64,000 nucleotides of DNA, taken from assembly GCF_047600585.1 (NCBI RefSeq), contig NZ_JASGKP010000001.1:2914001-2978000 (forward strand). Reading direction: 5' to 3'. The notes under the pieces are model-generated. The model saw nothing but the letters and a program-made list of their open reading frames with translations, was not told the origin of the DNA and did no database searches. Origin of the DNA: Aestuariivirga sp047600585. Its GTDB lineage: Bacteria; Pseudomonadota; Alphaproteobacteria; Rhizobiales; Aestuariivirgaceae. The position numbers and the translations under genes were made by a program. Shown one piece after another: positions 44,201-51,859 of this stretch (positions are counted from its first letter, which is position 1; the number at the start of each line of letters is the position of its first letter).

Positions 44201-46000
44201 GCCGGGTGCCGTGCCCGACACCTGCGCCTGATTGTCCACGTGGCCTGCGTCGATGTCCGCCTGGGTCAGGGTGTAGGTGCCGGTGATGGTGGTGCCATCC
44301 ACCAGATTGGGCGAAAGCGAGGCGATGGGGCCGCCCGCCAGCACCACGCCCGGCAGCGGATCGGTGATGGTGATGTTCGAGAGCGTGACGTTGCCGGTGT
44401 TGCGCACACTGAAGGCATAGGTGACGGTGTCACCGACATTGACGATGGCGTCGGGCCCCGGATTGACTGTGCCTTCCTTGATGACGGCAATCGCGGGCAT
44501 GGGCGGAATGGGCGTCGAGGCGCTGCCGTTCGCCGTGATGGTGGCACCGAGTGAATCCGTCGAGGTGGCGACAGCAGTGTTGTTGACGACGCCTGCATCG
44601 ATGTCGGCCTGGGTCAGCACCAGCGTAGCGTTGAAGGTGGCGCTGGCGCCGGGATTAAGGGTGGGCACATTGGCGGGCGAGATGGTCGCGGTGGCCAGTT
44701 CCTCCATGCCGGACATGGCAGCGAGCAGCATGTCCTCCACCACGGCGAACTGCACGGTCTGCCCACGCGCCTTGGCCCGCACGATGGCGGGCAAGCTGAT
44801 GAGGCCGCTGGCGATATCCTCTTCGGTCAGTGGACGCGAGAAGATGATCGAGGCCGCATCCTTGCTGTTGGGGGCGAGCACATCGAGCGCGCTGCCGTAG
44901 GCCTCGGCACCCTGCTGGTCCACAGTGATGCCGGTGAGCGGAGCCTCGCCCGTGTTGACGAGTTCGAAGTAGATGCCGAGCAGATCGCCGGTCTTCGGCG
45001 CCCCCGGATCACCCGACAGCATCACCAGCTTGCGCTGCACCGCGAGGCCCACGGGCAACTGCGGCACATCGCGCGGCACGAGGTGGGCGGCATAGGCGGT
45101 GGCATTGGGCGCATAGGCCATCATCTGGCCTTCGAACATCTGCGCCGGATCGAAGGGTGCGGCACCGGTGGAGGCCGTGGTCATCGGATCGGCGCCGGCG
45201 GCGGCCGCCGCCATCATCTGATAGGCCTGCGCGCGGCCCGGCAGTTCGGCCACGTTGAGCAGCGGGTCCGACACCGAGACGTTGTTCTGCACGACATTGC
45301 CGGTGTTGGTGACGGTGAAGGTGTAGGAGATCGTGTCGCCCGCATTCACCACGCCGTCGCCGCCGTCGTTCACCGCCGCGACCTTGGCGAGAGAGATGGT
45401 GGAGACGACATTGAGCGGCGTCGTCACCGTGTCGCTCGCCGTCACGGGTGCGCCCTGCAGGGTGGCGGCGGTGGCGGTGGCGGTGTTCACCACCTGCCCC
45501 GCGTTCACGTCGCCGCTGCCAAGGATATAGGTGGCGGTATAGGTCAGCGTGTCGCCGGGGCCGAGTACGTCCCAGCCGCTGGAGAGAAGGCCGTCGCTGG
45601 AGTCGCCCGCTTCACCCTGGTCGGTCAGGGTGGGGGCGGAGAGCGTCACCATCGGGTCGCCCAGCACCACGTTGGCGAGCGAGACATTGCCGGTATTGGT
45701 GACGGTGAAGGTGTAGGAGATCGTGTCGCCCGGATCGTCGCGGCCGTCGCCACCGTTGTTCAGGACGGCGCTCTTCACCACGGTGAGTCCGGGGGCGGCG
45801 TCGATCAGGTCGACGCTCACGGTATCGGTCGCCGTCACCGGCTGGCCGTTGTAGTCGCCTGTGACCGTCGCGGTATTGACCAGTGCCGCGTCGGCCGAGG
45901 AAGCGAGGCCCCACGCGAGTGCAAACGAGACAAAGAGAGCGGCAAGCTTGCGCCTGCTTCCCTCTGTCCCGGGCAACCGCGTGGGGGCGTTGTGTGTCAT
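41252..46000 (-). CDS. Giant DUF11-repeat surface protein with SdrD-like and OmpA-like ends
   Basis: A 1582-residue exported protein, signal peptide about 18-38 (LAALFVSFALAWGLASSADA). DUF11-type modules begin near 72 and 200; six regular modules of about 125 residues start near 502, 628, 763, 888, 1015 and 1140. Each has a loop such as DVNGNALVDAGD, YTFTVxNTGNVxLxN and a DLSDxSDPxxNDPT end. The segment 250-450 is a different, non-repeat insertion. A divergent module (about 1267-1385), an SdrD_B-like domain (about 1390-1490, GRVFDDVNANGYADEGERGL) and a degenerate OmpA-like tail follow. DUF11/SdrD domains are typical of surface proteins. It is the middle gene of the operon, 18 bases after the short DUF11 gene. 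Inferred: fibre or adhesin. Confidence 0.85.
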   Translation of the reverse strand: MTHNAPTRLPGTEGSRRKLAALFVSFALAWGLASSADAALVNTATVTGDYNGQPVTATDTVSVDLIDAAPGLTVVKSAVLNNGGDGRDDPGDTISYTFTVTNTGNVSLANVVLGDPMVTLSAPTLTDQGEAGDSSDGLLSSGWDVLGPGDTLTYTATYILGSGDVNAGQVVNTATATAATLQGAPVTASDTVTTPLNVVSTISLAKVAAVNDGGDGVVNAGDTISYTFTVTNTGNVVQNNVSVSDPLLNVAELPGRAQAYQMMAAAAAGADPMTTASTGAAPFDPAQMFEGQMMAYAPNATAYAAHLVPRDVPQLPVGLAVQRKLVMLSGDPGAPKTGDLLGIYFELVNTGEAPLTGITVDQQGAEAYGSALDVLAPNSKDAASIIFSRPLTEEDIASGLISLPAIVRAKARGQTVQFAVVEDMLLAAMSGMEELATATISPANVPTLNPGASATFNATLVLTQADIDAGVVNNTAVATSTDSLGATITANGSASTPIPPMPAIAVIKEGTVNPGPDAIVNVGDTVTYAFSVRNTGNVTLSNITITDPLPGVVLAGGPIASLSPNLVDGTTITGTYTLTQADIDAGHVDNQAQVSGTAPGVGGATVTDLSDDTSDTEDQPTVVPLAAAPKIALLKSLDTSTYANAVEDVNANGLNDAGDRVHYAFEVHNVGNVTLNNVYIQDRNPAIITTPLPPTGISLAPAGVDTTSFAAIYTLTQADVDAGHFDNTADTFGTDPNGTIVQDESDPGVLTQNAPTILTIPPQPGLSVLMSVASVTDVNSNGINDEGDIINYVLTVINNGNVTLNNLTLTNPNAAIAGGTLATLAPGTFDNTHFTATHVINAADMLAGRVTTQTTATARTPANAIVTDLSDTSDPSENDPTITPTVIQPGIAVIKQVDGITNTNGNGLVDAGDTIQYRFTVRNTGNVDLSNVTLQDSLPGVTVVGGPIALMEAGDTDTTTFTASYVITPADITAGQVVNQATARGTASNAANVSDLSDESDFNGNDPTVTYLANAPSIGLVKTVSSITDTNGNSLNDAGDVINYTFTVINTGNAALSNITISDPNATVTGGPLATLAVAATNGTTFSGQHVITAQDVNAGGVTNQATVNATGPTGPIRDLSDESDPADNDPTFTSLTQVPRIALIKTVSNVQDVNGNALVDAGDIIHYAFAVHNLGNVTLTNISLTDANATVTGLLIPSLAAGAIDSTTFTATHVVTPADQDAEQVLNQASVIGTDPLGGTVSDLSHPSDLLADGDTVQAVAVPPPGFTKTVAKSEIYRGERVEYTITATGLRDGPYDIADIMPPGFNFVAGSASVNGTAFVPVASGNVLTFANLTPDTVNDRLIIKLKLVAPASLNTGRYINRARIIDTATGGILATAQVAVTIKEEHVFDCSDVIGRVFDDVNANGYADEGERGLPGVRVVTVNGLLVTTDKEGRFHVPCADVPNAAIGSNFVMKLDTRTLPAGYRLTSENPRDVRLTRGKMTKLNFAAARDRDLELELRRDAFVGESADLRDEWRSGVDRLVNLLAEGRGGLNIIYRCNSFAPVAQDRVQMVKDLVASRWQEAGHGAPLKISSRVECAP

Positions 46001-46018
46001 CAGCGCGTCGGGCTGCCG

Positions 46019-46993
46019 TTACTGCAACAGGTCCACGTCACGCTGCTTCACGGTATAGGTCGCGTTGTAGACGGCGACCGATCCCGGGTTGAACGTGTTG
46101 ATGGTATTGCCGGTGCGCGTCGAGCCGTTGGTGACGGTGAAGCTGCCGAAGGTCGGGCCCACGAGAGTACCGAAACCGTTCTGCACGTCCGCCAGTGTCA
46201 CGTTGGTGATCGCCACGTTGCCGGTGTTGCGGATGGTGTAGGTATAAGCCACCACATCGCCCACCAGACGGTCGGTCGTATCGTCGGCCGTCTTTGCCAC
46301 CGTCATGCGCGGCGCGAGATCGAGCGGCACGGCGGCAGAGGACGTCGACGTTGCAACAGCGACGCTGTTGTAGGTCGCGTTGACCGAAGCCGTGTTGTCG
46401 ATATCGCCGTCCGATGCACCGGGTGCGGTGTAGTCCGCCGAGACGATCGTGTAGGTTGACCGGAAGGTCAGCACGTCGCCGGGGCCCAGAACGTCCCAGT
46501 CATTGTCGGTGAAGTTGACGTTGGTGGAGTCGTTCGTCGTGCCCGCGATGTCACCGGGGACCTTGAAGTCCGTGGTGACGGCCGTGGGGTTGGTGAAGAC
46601 CAGGGCTGCGCCTGCACCGGCATGAGCGTCCGTCAGCTTCACGTCTTGGATCGTGACGTTGCCGGAGTTCGTGACGACATAGGTGTAGGTCACCACGTCA
46701 CCGATGTCGGCATTGCCGTCACCGTTGAGGTCGGTGGTGAGTGCCCAGGTCTTGGTGACCGTGGTGGCGGGTGCCGCATTGACCACGTCAACGGCGACGG
46801 TGTCGGAAGCGGTCACCGGCGTGCTTCCGGCCGTACCGGATGCAGTCGCCGTGTTGTTGATCGTTGCATAGGCCGGAGAGGCCTGTGCAGCGGCGAGGAT
46901 GGCGGCAAGTGCCGTCGATCCCCAGAGCCTCAACCGCAACTGCGGCCTTGGCCCGAACCGCGCGAACTGGCGCGGCAGGTTTCGAGAGTCCAT
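46019..46993 (-). CDS. Short DUF11 surface protein
   Basis: A 324-residue exported protein from ATG 46993, GGAGAA upstream; a longer frame continues into the control region. The signal peptide is about 27-47 (LWGSTALAAILAAAQASPAYA). The mature start (INNTATASGTAGSTPVTASD) is homologous to that of the large neighbour (VNTATVTGDYNGQPVTATDT), so the two share ancestry. Two modules follow with TKTWALTTDLNGDGNADIGD and VKLTDAH, and NTGNVAITNVTLAD. It ends QRDVDLLQ. It is the first gene of the three-gene operon and lies closest to the CtrA boxes. Confidence 0.82.
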   Translation of the reverse strand: MDSRNLPRQFARFGPRPQLRLRLWGSTALAAILAAAQASPAYATINNTATASGTAGSTPVTASDTVAVDVVNAAPATTVTKTWALTTDLNGDGNADIGDVVTYTYVVTNSGNVTIQDVKLTDAHAGAGAALVFTNPTAVTTDFKVPGDIAGTTNDSTNVNFTDNDWDVLGPGDVLTFRSTYTIVSADYTAPGASDGDIDNTASVNATYNSVAVATSTSSAAVPLDLAPRMTVAKTADDTTDRLVGDVVAYTYTIRNTGNVAITNVTLADVQNGFGTLVGPTFGSFTVTNGSTRTGNTINTFNPGSVAVYNATYTVKQRDVDLLQ

Positions 46994-47413
46994 TTCAATT
47001 CTCCGTCGAGAGTTGCAAAACGCGTTTCTTGGTTTTGATGGGCTGGGTTGAACACAGGGGTGGACGGAGAGCGCCGGACTGCGGCTGGTTCTGCGTTTCC
47101 CGGTCGCGGCGGTCCGTCCGCGGCCGGGGGCTGACGTCGGGTCAACGGGAAACGAAGGGTGGGTCGCAGGCCTCCCAGCTGTCGAGCTTGCCCCACCCTT
47201 CGCGCGTGTTTCTTCCACGGCACAACCTTTGGAGGTTGCACCGAGGAGATTCCTCATTGTGCGTTGACCACGCGTCAAAACCTTTTCTCTCCAAAAACTC
47301 ACGTAATAACAAACAGTTATTGGAGATCAGGAGGCGGGAGCGAGAGCTCTCCGAACGACGCAATTGCCCCGATCACTTCGGACGCAATCAGCAAACAAAG
47401 CTGGTTCACGAAG

Positions 47414-47429
47414 TTAAACTAGGGTTAGG
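47414..47429. promoter_or_regulatory. CtrA-type box 1 (partial)
   Basis: TTAA-ACTAGGG-TTAG fits TTAA-N7-TTAA in seven of eight consensus positions. Confidence 0.45.
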
Positions 47430-47438
47430 TTTCAGAGG

Positions 47439-47455
47439 TTAATGTTGGGTTAACC
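47439..47455. promoter_or_regulatory. CtrA-type box 2 (perfect)
   Basis: TTAA-TGTTGGG-TTAAC is an exact TTAA-N7-TTAAC site for the alphaproteobacterial cell-cycle regulator CtrA. It is also part of GGTTAA/TTAACC. It lies about 450 bases before the short DUF11 gene. Confidence 0.6.
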
Positions 47456-47521
47456 ATGTGCCAAAAAGGGCCAATGCATTAAGCACTTGGCGGCGAACGG
47501 GAGGATCGGAAAACGGTCAGG

Positions 47522-47554
47522 AAAAGGCCCGCGCGAGGCCACGCAGCAGGGCCT
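47522..47554 (-). terminator. Probable terminator of the DUF45 peptidase gene
   Basis: On the minus strand AGGCCC pairs with GGGCCT around an 18-base loop and is followed by TTTTCC. The stem is short, so this is tentative. Confidence 0.4.
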
Positions 47555-47580
47555 GCCCGCACGTGCGGATTGCTTAACGG

Positions 47581-48330
47581 CTAGCGGAGGGCGTGGAGGC
47601 GGTTGCCGTAGAGTTTCAGCCACACTTTGGCGTTGTGGCTGTCCGGGCAGTGCTTCAGCACCAGGCGCCAGAAGCGGAAGGAGTGGTTCATCTCCCGCAA
47701 GTGCGCCACCTCGTGGGCGGCGACGTAGTCCAGCACGAAGCCGGGCGCCAGCACCAGGCGCCAGGAGTAGTTCAGCACGCCGTCGGTGGAACAGGAGCCC
47801 CAGCGGCTCTTCTGGTCGCGAACGTTGAGCTTGCGGAAGCTGGTGCCCATGGCGAGGGCATACTTGGTCGAGGCCACATCGAGGTCGTGGGCCGCTTCCG
47901 CCTTCAGCCAGTCGAGCAGGCGGCGGCGCATGTGGTTGGGCGCACCCGGCACATGGATGAGCTTCGCCTCCGCATCGTGAACGACATGGCCGCGCGCCTT
48001 GCCCGTCGCCACGATCCGGTGCTCGACACCGCGCAGCATGATCACGGCCCCCTCCTCCACCTCCACCGGTTTGGTGCGGCGGGAGAGGGCGCGCTCCATC
48101 CAGTCTTGCGATTTGCGGGCGAAGGCGCGCGCATCCATCATGCTGGCGCGGCGCGGCATGGTCATGACAAAGCCCTTGCCGTCACGGGAGAGACGCAGGG
48201 TGAAGCGGCGGGCGGCGGCGTGGCGCTTGAAGGTGAGGCTGACCTCTTCACCCGCCACCAGCAGCATTTCGCTCACCGGTTCGGGGAGCGGGCTTTTCTT
48301 GCGGTCCGTGAAGGCGCGCAAGAGACGCAT
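47581..48330 (-). CDS. YgjP-like (DUF45) zinc metallopeptidase
   Basis: A 249-residue protein with the DUF45/YgjP domain, related to SprT and M48 peptidases. The zinc site is HEVAH (206-210) with His216 in REMNHS. Seen also: SRWGSCSTDGVLNYSWRLVL, which is diagnostic of YgjP-like proteins. Function is uncertain; an intracellular protease role is assumed. It lies 7 bases from phaZ on the same strand, so likely co-transcribed. Confidence 0.92.
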   Translation of the reverse strand: MRLLRAFTDRKKSPLPEPVSEMLLVAGEEVSLTFKRHAAARRFTLRLSRDGKGFVMTMPRRASMMDARAFARKSQDWMERALSRRTKPVEVEEGAVIMLRGVEHRIVATGKARGHVVHDAEAKLIHVPGAPNHMRRRLLDWLKAEAAHDLDVASTKYALAMGTSFRKLNVRDQKSRWGSCSTDGVLNYSWRLVLAPGFVLDYVAAHEVAHLREMNHSFRFWRLVLKHCPDSHNAKVWLKLYGNRLHALR

Positions 48331-48337
48331 GCGGGCG

Positions 48338-49567
48338 TCAGGCCTTGTAGCGGGCGATCACGCCGGAGATCACCGGCACCACGTCCTTGCGGAAGCGCGA
48401 GCCCGAGAAGACGCCGTAGTGGCCGACGCCCAGCTGCAGGTGGTGGTGCTTCATCTCGGCGGGAAGGCCGGCGAGAATGGTGTGGGCGGCATAGGTCTGG
48501 CCCACGCCGGAGATGTCGTCACGCTCGCCTTCCACCGTGAGCAATGCGGTGCGCTTGATCAGTTCCGGGCGGATGCGGTGGCCGCGATAGGCGTAGGTGC
48601 CGTTGGGCAGATCGTGGTGGACGAAGACGCGGTCCACCGTCTGCAGATAGAAGTCTGCATTGAGATCCATCACCGACATGTATTCGTCGTAGAAGTCCTC
48701 GTGCTTTTCGACGCTGTCGCCGTCGCCTTCCACCATGTGCCAGAACAGCTCGCGGTGCGCCGACATGTGGCGGTCGAGGTTCATGGTCATGAAGCCGGTG
48801 AGCTGCAGGAAGCCCGGATAGACGGCGCGGCCCATGCCCGGCAGCGGGAAGGGCACGGTCATGATGACGTTGTTGCGGAACCATTCCACGCCCTTGCTCT
48901 CGGCAAGCTTGTTGACGGCGGTGGGGTTGCGGCGCGTATCAATGGGCCCGCCCATCAGGATCATGGTCTTGGGCACCAGCGCATCCTCGCGCTCGCTCAT
49001 CAGCGAGACCGCCGCCATCACCGGCACCGAAGGCTGGCAGACGGCCATCACATGGGCGCGCTCGCCCAGGTGATGCAGCATGTTGATGACGTAGTCGGTG
49101 TAATCGTCGAGGTCGAAGGTGCCGCTGCCCAGCGGCACGTTGCGGGCATCGGCCCAGTCGGTGACGTAAACGTCATGCGAGGGAAGCATGGCTTCCACGG
49201 TGTTGCGCAACAGCGTGGCGTAATGGCCCGACATGGGCGCCACGATCAGAAGCTTTTCCTGCTTCTTCACGCCGGCATCGTCGTCCTTGCGGAAGTGAAT
49301 CAGGTTGCAGAAGGGCTTCTGCCAGACCACCTCCTGGTGGATCGCCACCTGGCGCTTGCCCACGAAGGTTTCGCTGATCCCGAACTCGGGCTTGGCATAG
49401 CGCCGGGTGAGGCGCTCGAAGAGGTGCAGGGAGGCCGCGGCAGAGCGGCCGAAAACCGTTTGCGCGAGGGGGTTTGAAGCATTGTCCCAATAGGCGCGGC
49501 CGGCCTCGAAGGCGGTCCGCCAGGGGGCAACTGCGGCGTGGTTCATTTCATAGAAGTGATAGAGCAT
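48338..49567 (-). CDS. phaZ: Intracellular poly(3-hydroxybutyrate) depolymerase
   Basis: PhaZ mobilises storage polyhydroxybutyrate granules. The protein is 409 residues. It uses a cysteine nucleophile: AVCQPSVPV has Cys177 at the place of the usual lipase serine, as in the Cupriavidus PhaZ1 family. Seen also: MLYHFYEMNHAA, a typical N-terminus, NVPLGSGTFDLDDYTDYVI, and the Asp (GERDDISGVGQTYAAH) and His (QLGVGHYGVFSG) completing the triad. It implies that this organism makes PHB. Confidence 0.95.
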   Translation of the reverse strand: MLYHFYEMNHAAVAPWRTAFEAGRAYWDNASNPLAQTVFGRSAAASLHLFERLTRRYAKPEFGISETFVGKRQVAIHQEVVWQKPFCNLIHFRKDDDAGVKKQEKLLIVAPMSGHYATLLRNTVEAMLPSHDVYVTDWADARNVPLGSGTFDLDDYTDYVINMLHHLGERAHVMAVCQPSVPVMAAVSLMSEREDALVPKTMILMGGPIDTRRNPTAVNKLAESKGVEWFRNNVIMTVPFPLPGMGRAVYPGFLQLTGFMTMNLDRHMSAHRELFWHMVEGDGDSVEKHEDFYDEYMSVMDLNADFYLQTVDRVFVHHDLPNGTYAYRGHRIRPELIKRTALLTVEGERDDISGVGQTYAAHTILAGLPAEMKHHHLQLGVGHYGVFSGSRFRKDVVPVISGVIARYKA

Positions 49568-49755
49568 AGGTGTGGCCCTTGTTGGGGCGCCCCCAGAACA
49601 ATGCGCCCTACGCCGGTATGATGCAGTGCACGATATCCTCGCGCGTGCGGATTAACAATGGCTTGCGGGATTGGACCATCGTTGAGGGCAAAGGTGGCGG
49701 ATTTGCCATGCAGTGAACGCATGGTGTGGAACGTCCTGCTGCCCCGTCCGTTCCC

Positions 49756-50367
49756 TCAGCGCCCCAGTGCTGCTGCGATGCCCTCGGCCAGAGCCTTTGC
49801 ATCGGTCGAATAGGTGAAGTGTTTCAGGAACTTGCCGTCAGGGCCCATGAGATAGATGATGGATGAATGGTCCATCAGATAGGCTTTTGGATCGTCCTTG
49901 TTCTCGACCTTGGCGTAGAACACCCGGTAGGCGTCGGCCATGGCCTTCACCTGCTCCGGGGTACCGGTGAGGCCCACAAACTGCGGGCCGAAGTTCGCCA
50001 CATAGTCCGCCAGCACCTGCGGGGTGTCGCGGGCGGGATCGATCGAGACGAGGATGGGCTGGATGTCTGACGCCTTGTCACCCAGCTGCCGCAGCGCCTC
50101 CGCCATCACCTGCAGTTCGGTGGGGCAGACATCAGGGCAATAGGTGTAGCCGAAGAAGAGCAGCATGGGCTTGCCGGCGAAGCTCTTCTCGCTAACGGTC
50201 TCGCCCTTCTGGTTCACCATGGTGAAGGGCCCGCCCACAAGCGCCTCGCCGAAGGAGCGCTGTCCCTGTTGTGGCGAGGACATGAGCGCATAGACGCCGA
50301 TCGCCACCGCGATGAGAAGCGTGACGGCGGCGAAGGCAATGCGGCGGGTGGTGGCGTGGGTGCTCAT
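49756..50367 (-). CDS. SCO1/SenC copper chaperone
   Basis: A 203-residue protein anchored by one N-terminal transmembrane segment (about 9-29), with a thioredoxin-fold periplasmic domain. The copper ligands are Cys77 and Cys81 in TYCPDVCPTEL and His167 in LMDHSSI. SCO proteins deliver copper to the CuA site of cytochrome c oxidase. The gene stands apart from any oxidase genes in this window. Confidence 0.94.
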   Translation of the reverse strand: MSTHATTRRIAFAAVTLLIAVAIGVYALMSSPQQGQRSFGEALVGGPFTMVNQKGETVSEKSFAGKPMLLFFGYTYCPDVCPTELQVMAEALRQLGDKASDIQPILVSIDPARDTPQVLADYVANFGPQFVGLTGTPEQVKAMADAYRVFYAKVENKDDPKAYLMDHSSIIYLMGPDGKFLKHFTYSTDAKALAEGIAAALGR

Positions 50368-50407
50368 GGGTGCGGATATAGCGCGTTGGGAATGGGGATC
50401 ACAGGTG

Positions 50408-50527
50408 GAGACGGCGTCCCCTCACCCCCGCGTTCCGCGGACCCTCTCCCCAGAGGGGCGAGGGCGAAGGCCGTTCGCCTTCTCCCGCTCGCGGGAGAAG
50501 GTGCCCGAAGGGCGGATGAGGGTGGAG
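50408..50527. repeat. REP-like palindromic element
   Basis: CCTTCTCCCGCTCGCGGGAGAAGG at about 50477-50500 is a long hairpin, with GCCCGAAGGGC just after and a GCGAGGGC/GCCGTTCGCC pair before. This is the common rhizobial pattern ending CGGATGAGGG. It fills the gap between SCO and dnaJ. Confidence 0.75.
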
Positions 50528-50531
50528 AGAC

Positions 50532-51698
50532 CTATCCCCCGAACCCATCCCAGAAGGCGCGGGCCTTGGCGAAGAAGCCTTCCGACTCCGGCGAGTTGTT
50601 GCGCGCTTCCTTCTCGAACTCTGCAAGAAGCTCGCGCTGGCGGCGCGTCAGGTTGACCGGCGTTTCCACCGCCACCTGGATGTACATGTCGCCAGACTGC
50701 GACGAGCGCAGCACCGGCATGCCCTTGCCCTTCAGGCGGAACTGCTTGCCGTTCTGCGCACCTTCGGGAATGTTCACGCGCGCCTTCTTGCCGTCGATCG
50801 TCGGCACTTCGATCTCGCCGCCGAGGGCCGCCGTCGCCATGGAGATCGGCACCTTGCAGTAAAGGTCCGCGCCATCGCGCTGGAAGAACTCGTGCGGACG
50901 CACCGAGAGGAAAATGTAGAGGTCGCCCGCCGGGCCGCCGCGCAGCCCCGCTTCGCCTTCACCGGCAAGACGGATGCGCGTGCCGTCCTCGACACCGATC
51001 GGAATGTTGACCGAGAGCGTGCGCTCCTTGGTGACACGGCCCTGGCCGCCGCAGGCGGTGCAGGGATCGCTGATCACCTGGCCCCGGCCCTGACAGGTGG
51101 GGCAGGCGCGTTCGACGGTGAAGAAGCCCGACTGCGAGCGCACAACGCCCGCACCACCGCAGGTGCCGCACTGCTTGGGCGCGGTGCCGGGCTTGGCGCC
51201 CGAACCCTTGCACACTTCACAGGCGACAGAGGAGGGCACGCGAACCTGCGCGGTCTTGCCGGTGTAGGCCTCGGTGAGGCTGATCTCGAGATTGTAGCGC
51301 AGGTCTGAGCCGCGCTGGGCGCCGCCCGCACCGCGTCCGCGCTGCTGGCGTCCGCGACCGCCGCCCATGAAATCCCCGAAGAGGTCTTCGAAGATGTCGG
51401 ACATGGAGGAGGAGAAATCGGGGCCGAAGCCGGCGCCGCCGGGACCGGGGCCACGCCCGCCGCCCATGCCGTTCTCGAAGGCCTGATGACCGAAGCGGTC
51501 GTAGGCCGCCTTCTTCTGCGGGTCCTTCAGAACGTCGTAGGCTTCGTTGATTTCCTTGAACTTGGCTTCCGCATCCTTGTTGCCCGGATTGGCATCGGGA
51601 TGGAACTTCTTGGCCATGTTCCGGAAGGCGGTCTTCAACGCCTTTTCATCGGCGTTCTTCGAGACACCCAGAACTTCGTAATAGTCGCGCTTGGCCAT
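50532..51698 (-). CDS. dnaJ: Chaperone protein DnaJ
   Basis: DnaJ stimulates DnaK ATPase and delivers clients. The protein is 388 residues. Seen: the J-domain with the HPD motif (KKFHPDANPGN), a Gly-rich region (GMGGGRGPGPGGAGFG), four CxxCxGxG zinc repeats (CEVCKGSG, CGTCGGAG, CPTCQGRG, CTACGGQG) and the C-terminal peptide-binding domain. It lies 161 bases after dnaK, and a CCCGGCC/GGCCGGG hairpin sits just before it (51719-51736), which may pause or attenuate transcription. Confidence 0.98.
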   Translation of the reverse strand: MAKRDYYEVLGVSKNADEKALKTAFRNMAKKFHPDANPGNKDAEAKFKEINEAYDVLKDPQKKAAYDRFGHQAFENGMGGGRGPGPGGAGFGPDFSSSMSDIFEDLFGDFMGGGRGRQQRGRGAGGAQRGSDLRYNLEISLTEAYTGKTAQVRVPSSVACEVCKGSGAKPGTAPKQCGTCGGAGVVRSQSGFFTVERACPTCQGRGQVISDPCTACGGQGRVTKERTLSVNIPIGVEDGTRIRLAGEGEAGLRGGPAGDLYIFLSVRPHEFFQRDGADLYCKVPISMATAALGGEIEVPTIDGKKARVNIPEGAQNGKQFRLKGKGMPVLRSSQSGDMYIQVAVETPVNLTRRQRELLAEFEKEARNNSPESEGFFAKARAFWDGFGG

Positions 51699-51859
51699 GG
51701 TGTTGCTTGGTCTTCTCTCCCGGCCCGGTGGCCGGGCGCGGGATCAGAGGGGAGGGTCGGGGGTGACCCATAAGCTGAATGAAGCGCCTGCACCAGCCCC
51801 CGGCCCCGCCGGCCCGCCCTAAGGGGAGCGGGATGGCGGCAGCCGGGGTCCGGCTACAT

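Larger units (their letters stand above)
46994..47580. other. 587-base control region of the DUF11 operon
   Basis: No gene is visible. It contains two CtrA-type boxes (47414-47429 and 47439-47454) and the tail of the upstream DUF45 gene's terminator (47522-47554). Between 47020 and 47400 nothing was recognised beyond AT-rich promoter-like tracts around 47270-47320. Confidence 0.6.

Noticed and set aside
41252..46993. A CRISPR or other repeat array because of the tandem pattern
   Set aside because: Units are about 375 bases and encode protein modules; no short direct repeats with spacers are present.
46994..47302. An N-terminal extension of the short DUF11 protein by 103 residues
   Set aside because: The extension has no signal peptide or family features, while the ATG at 46993 has a good ribosome-binding site and begins a proper signal peptide.
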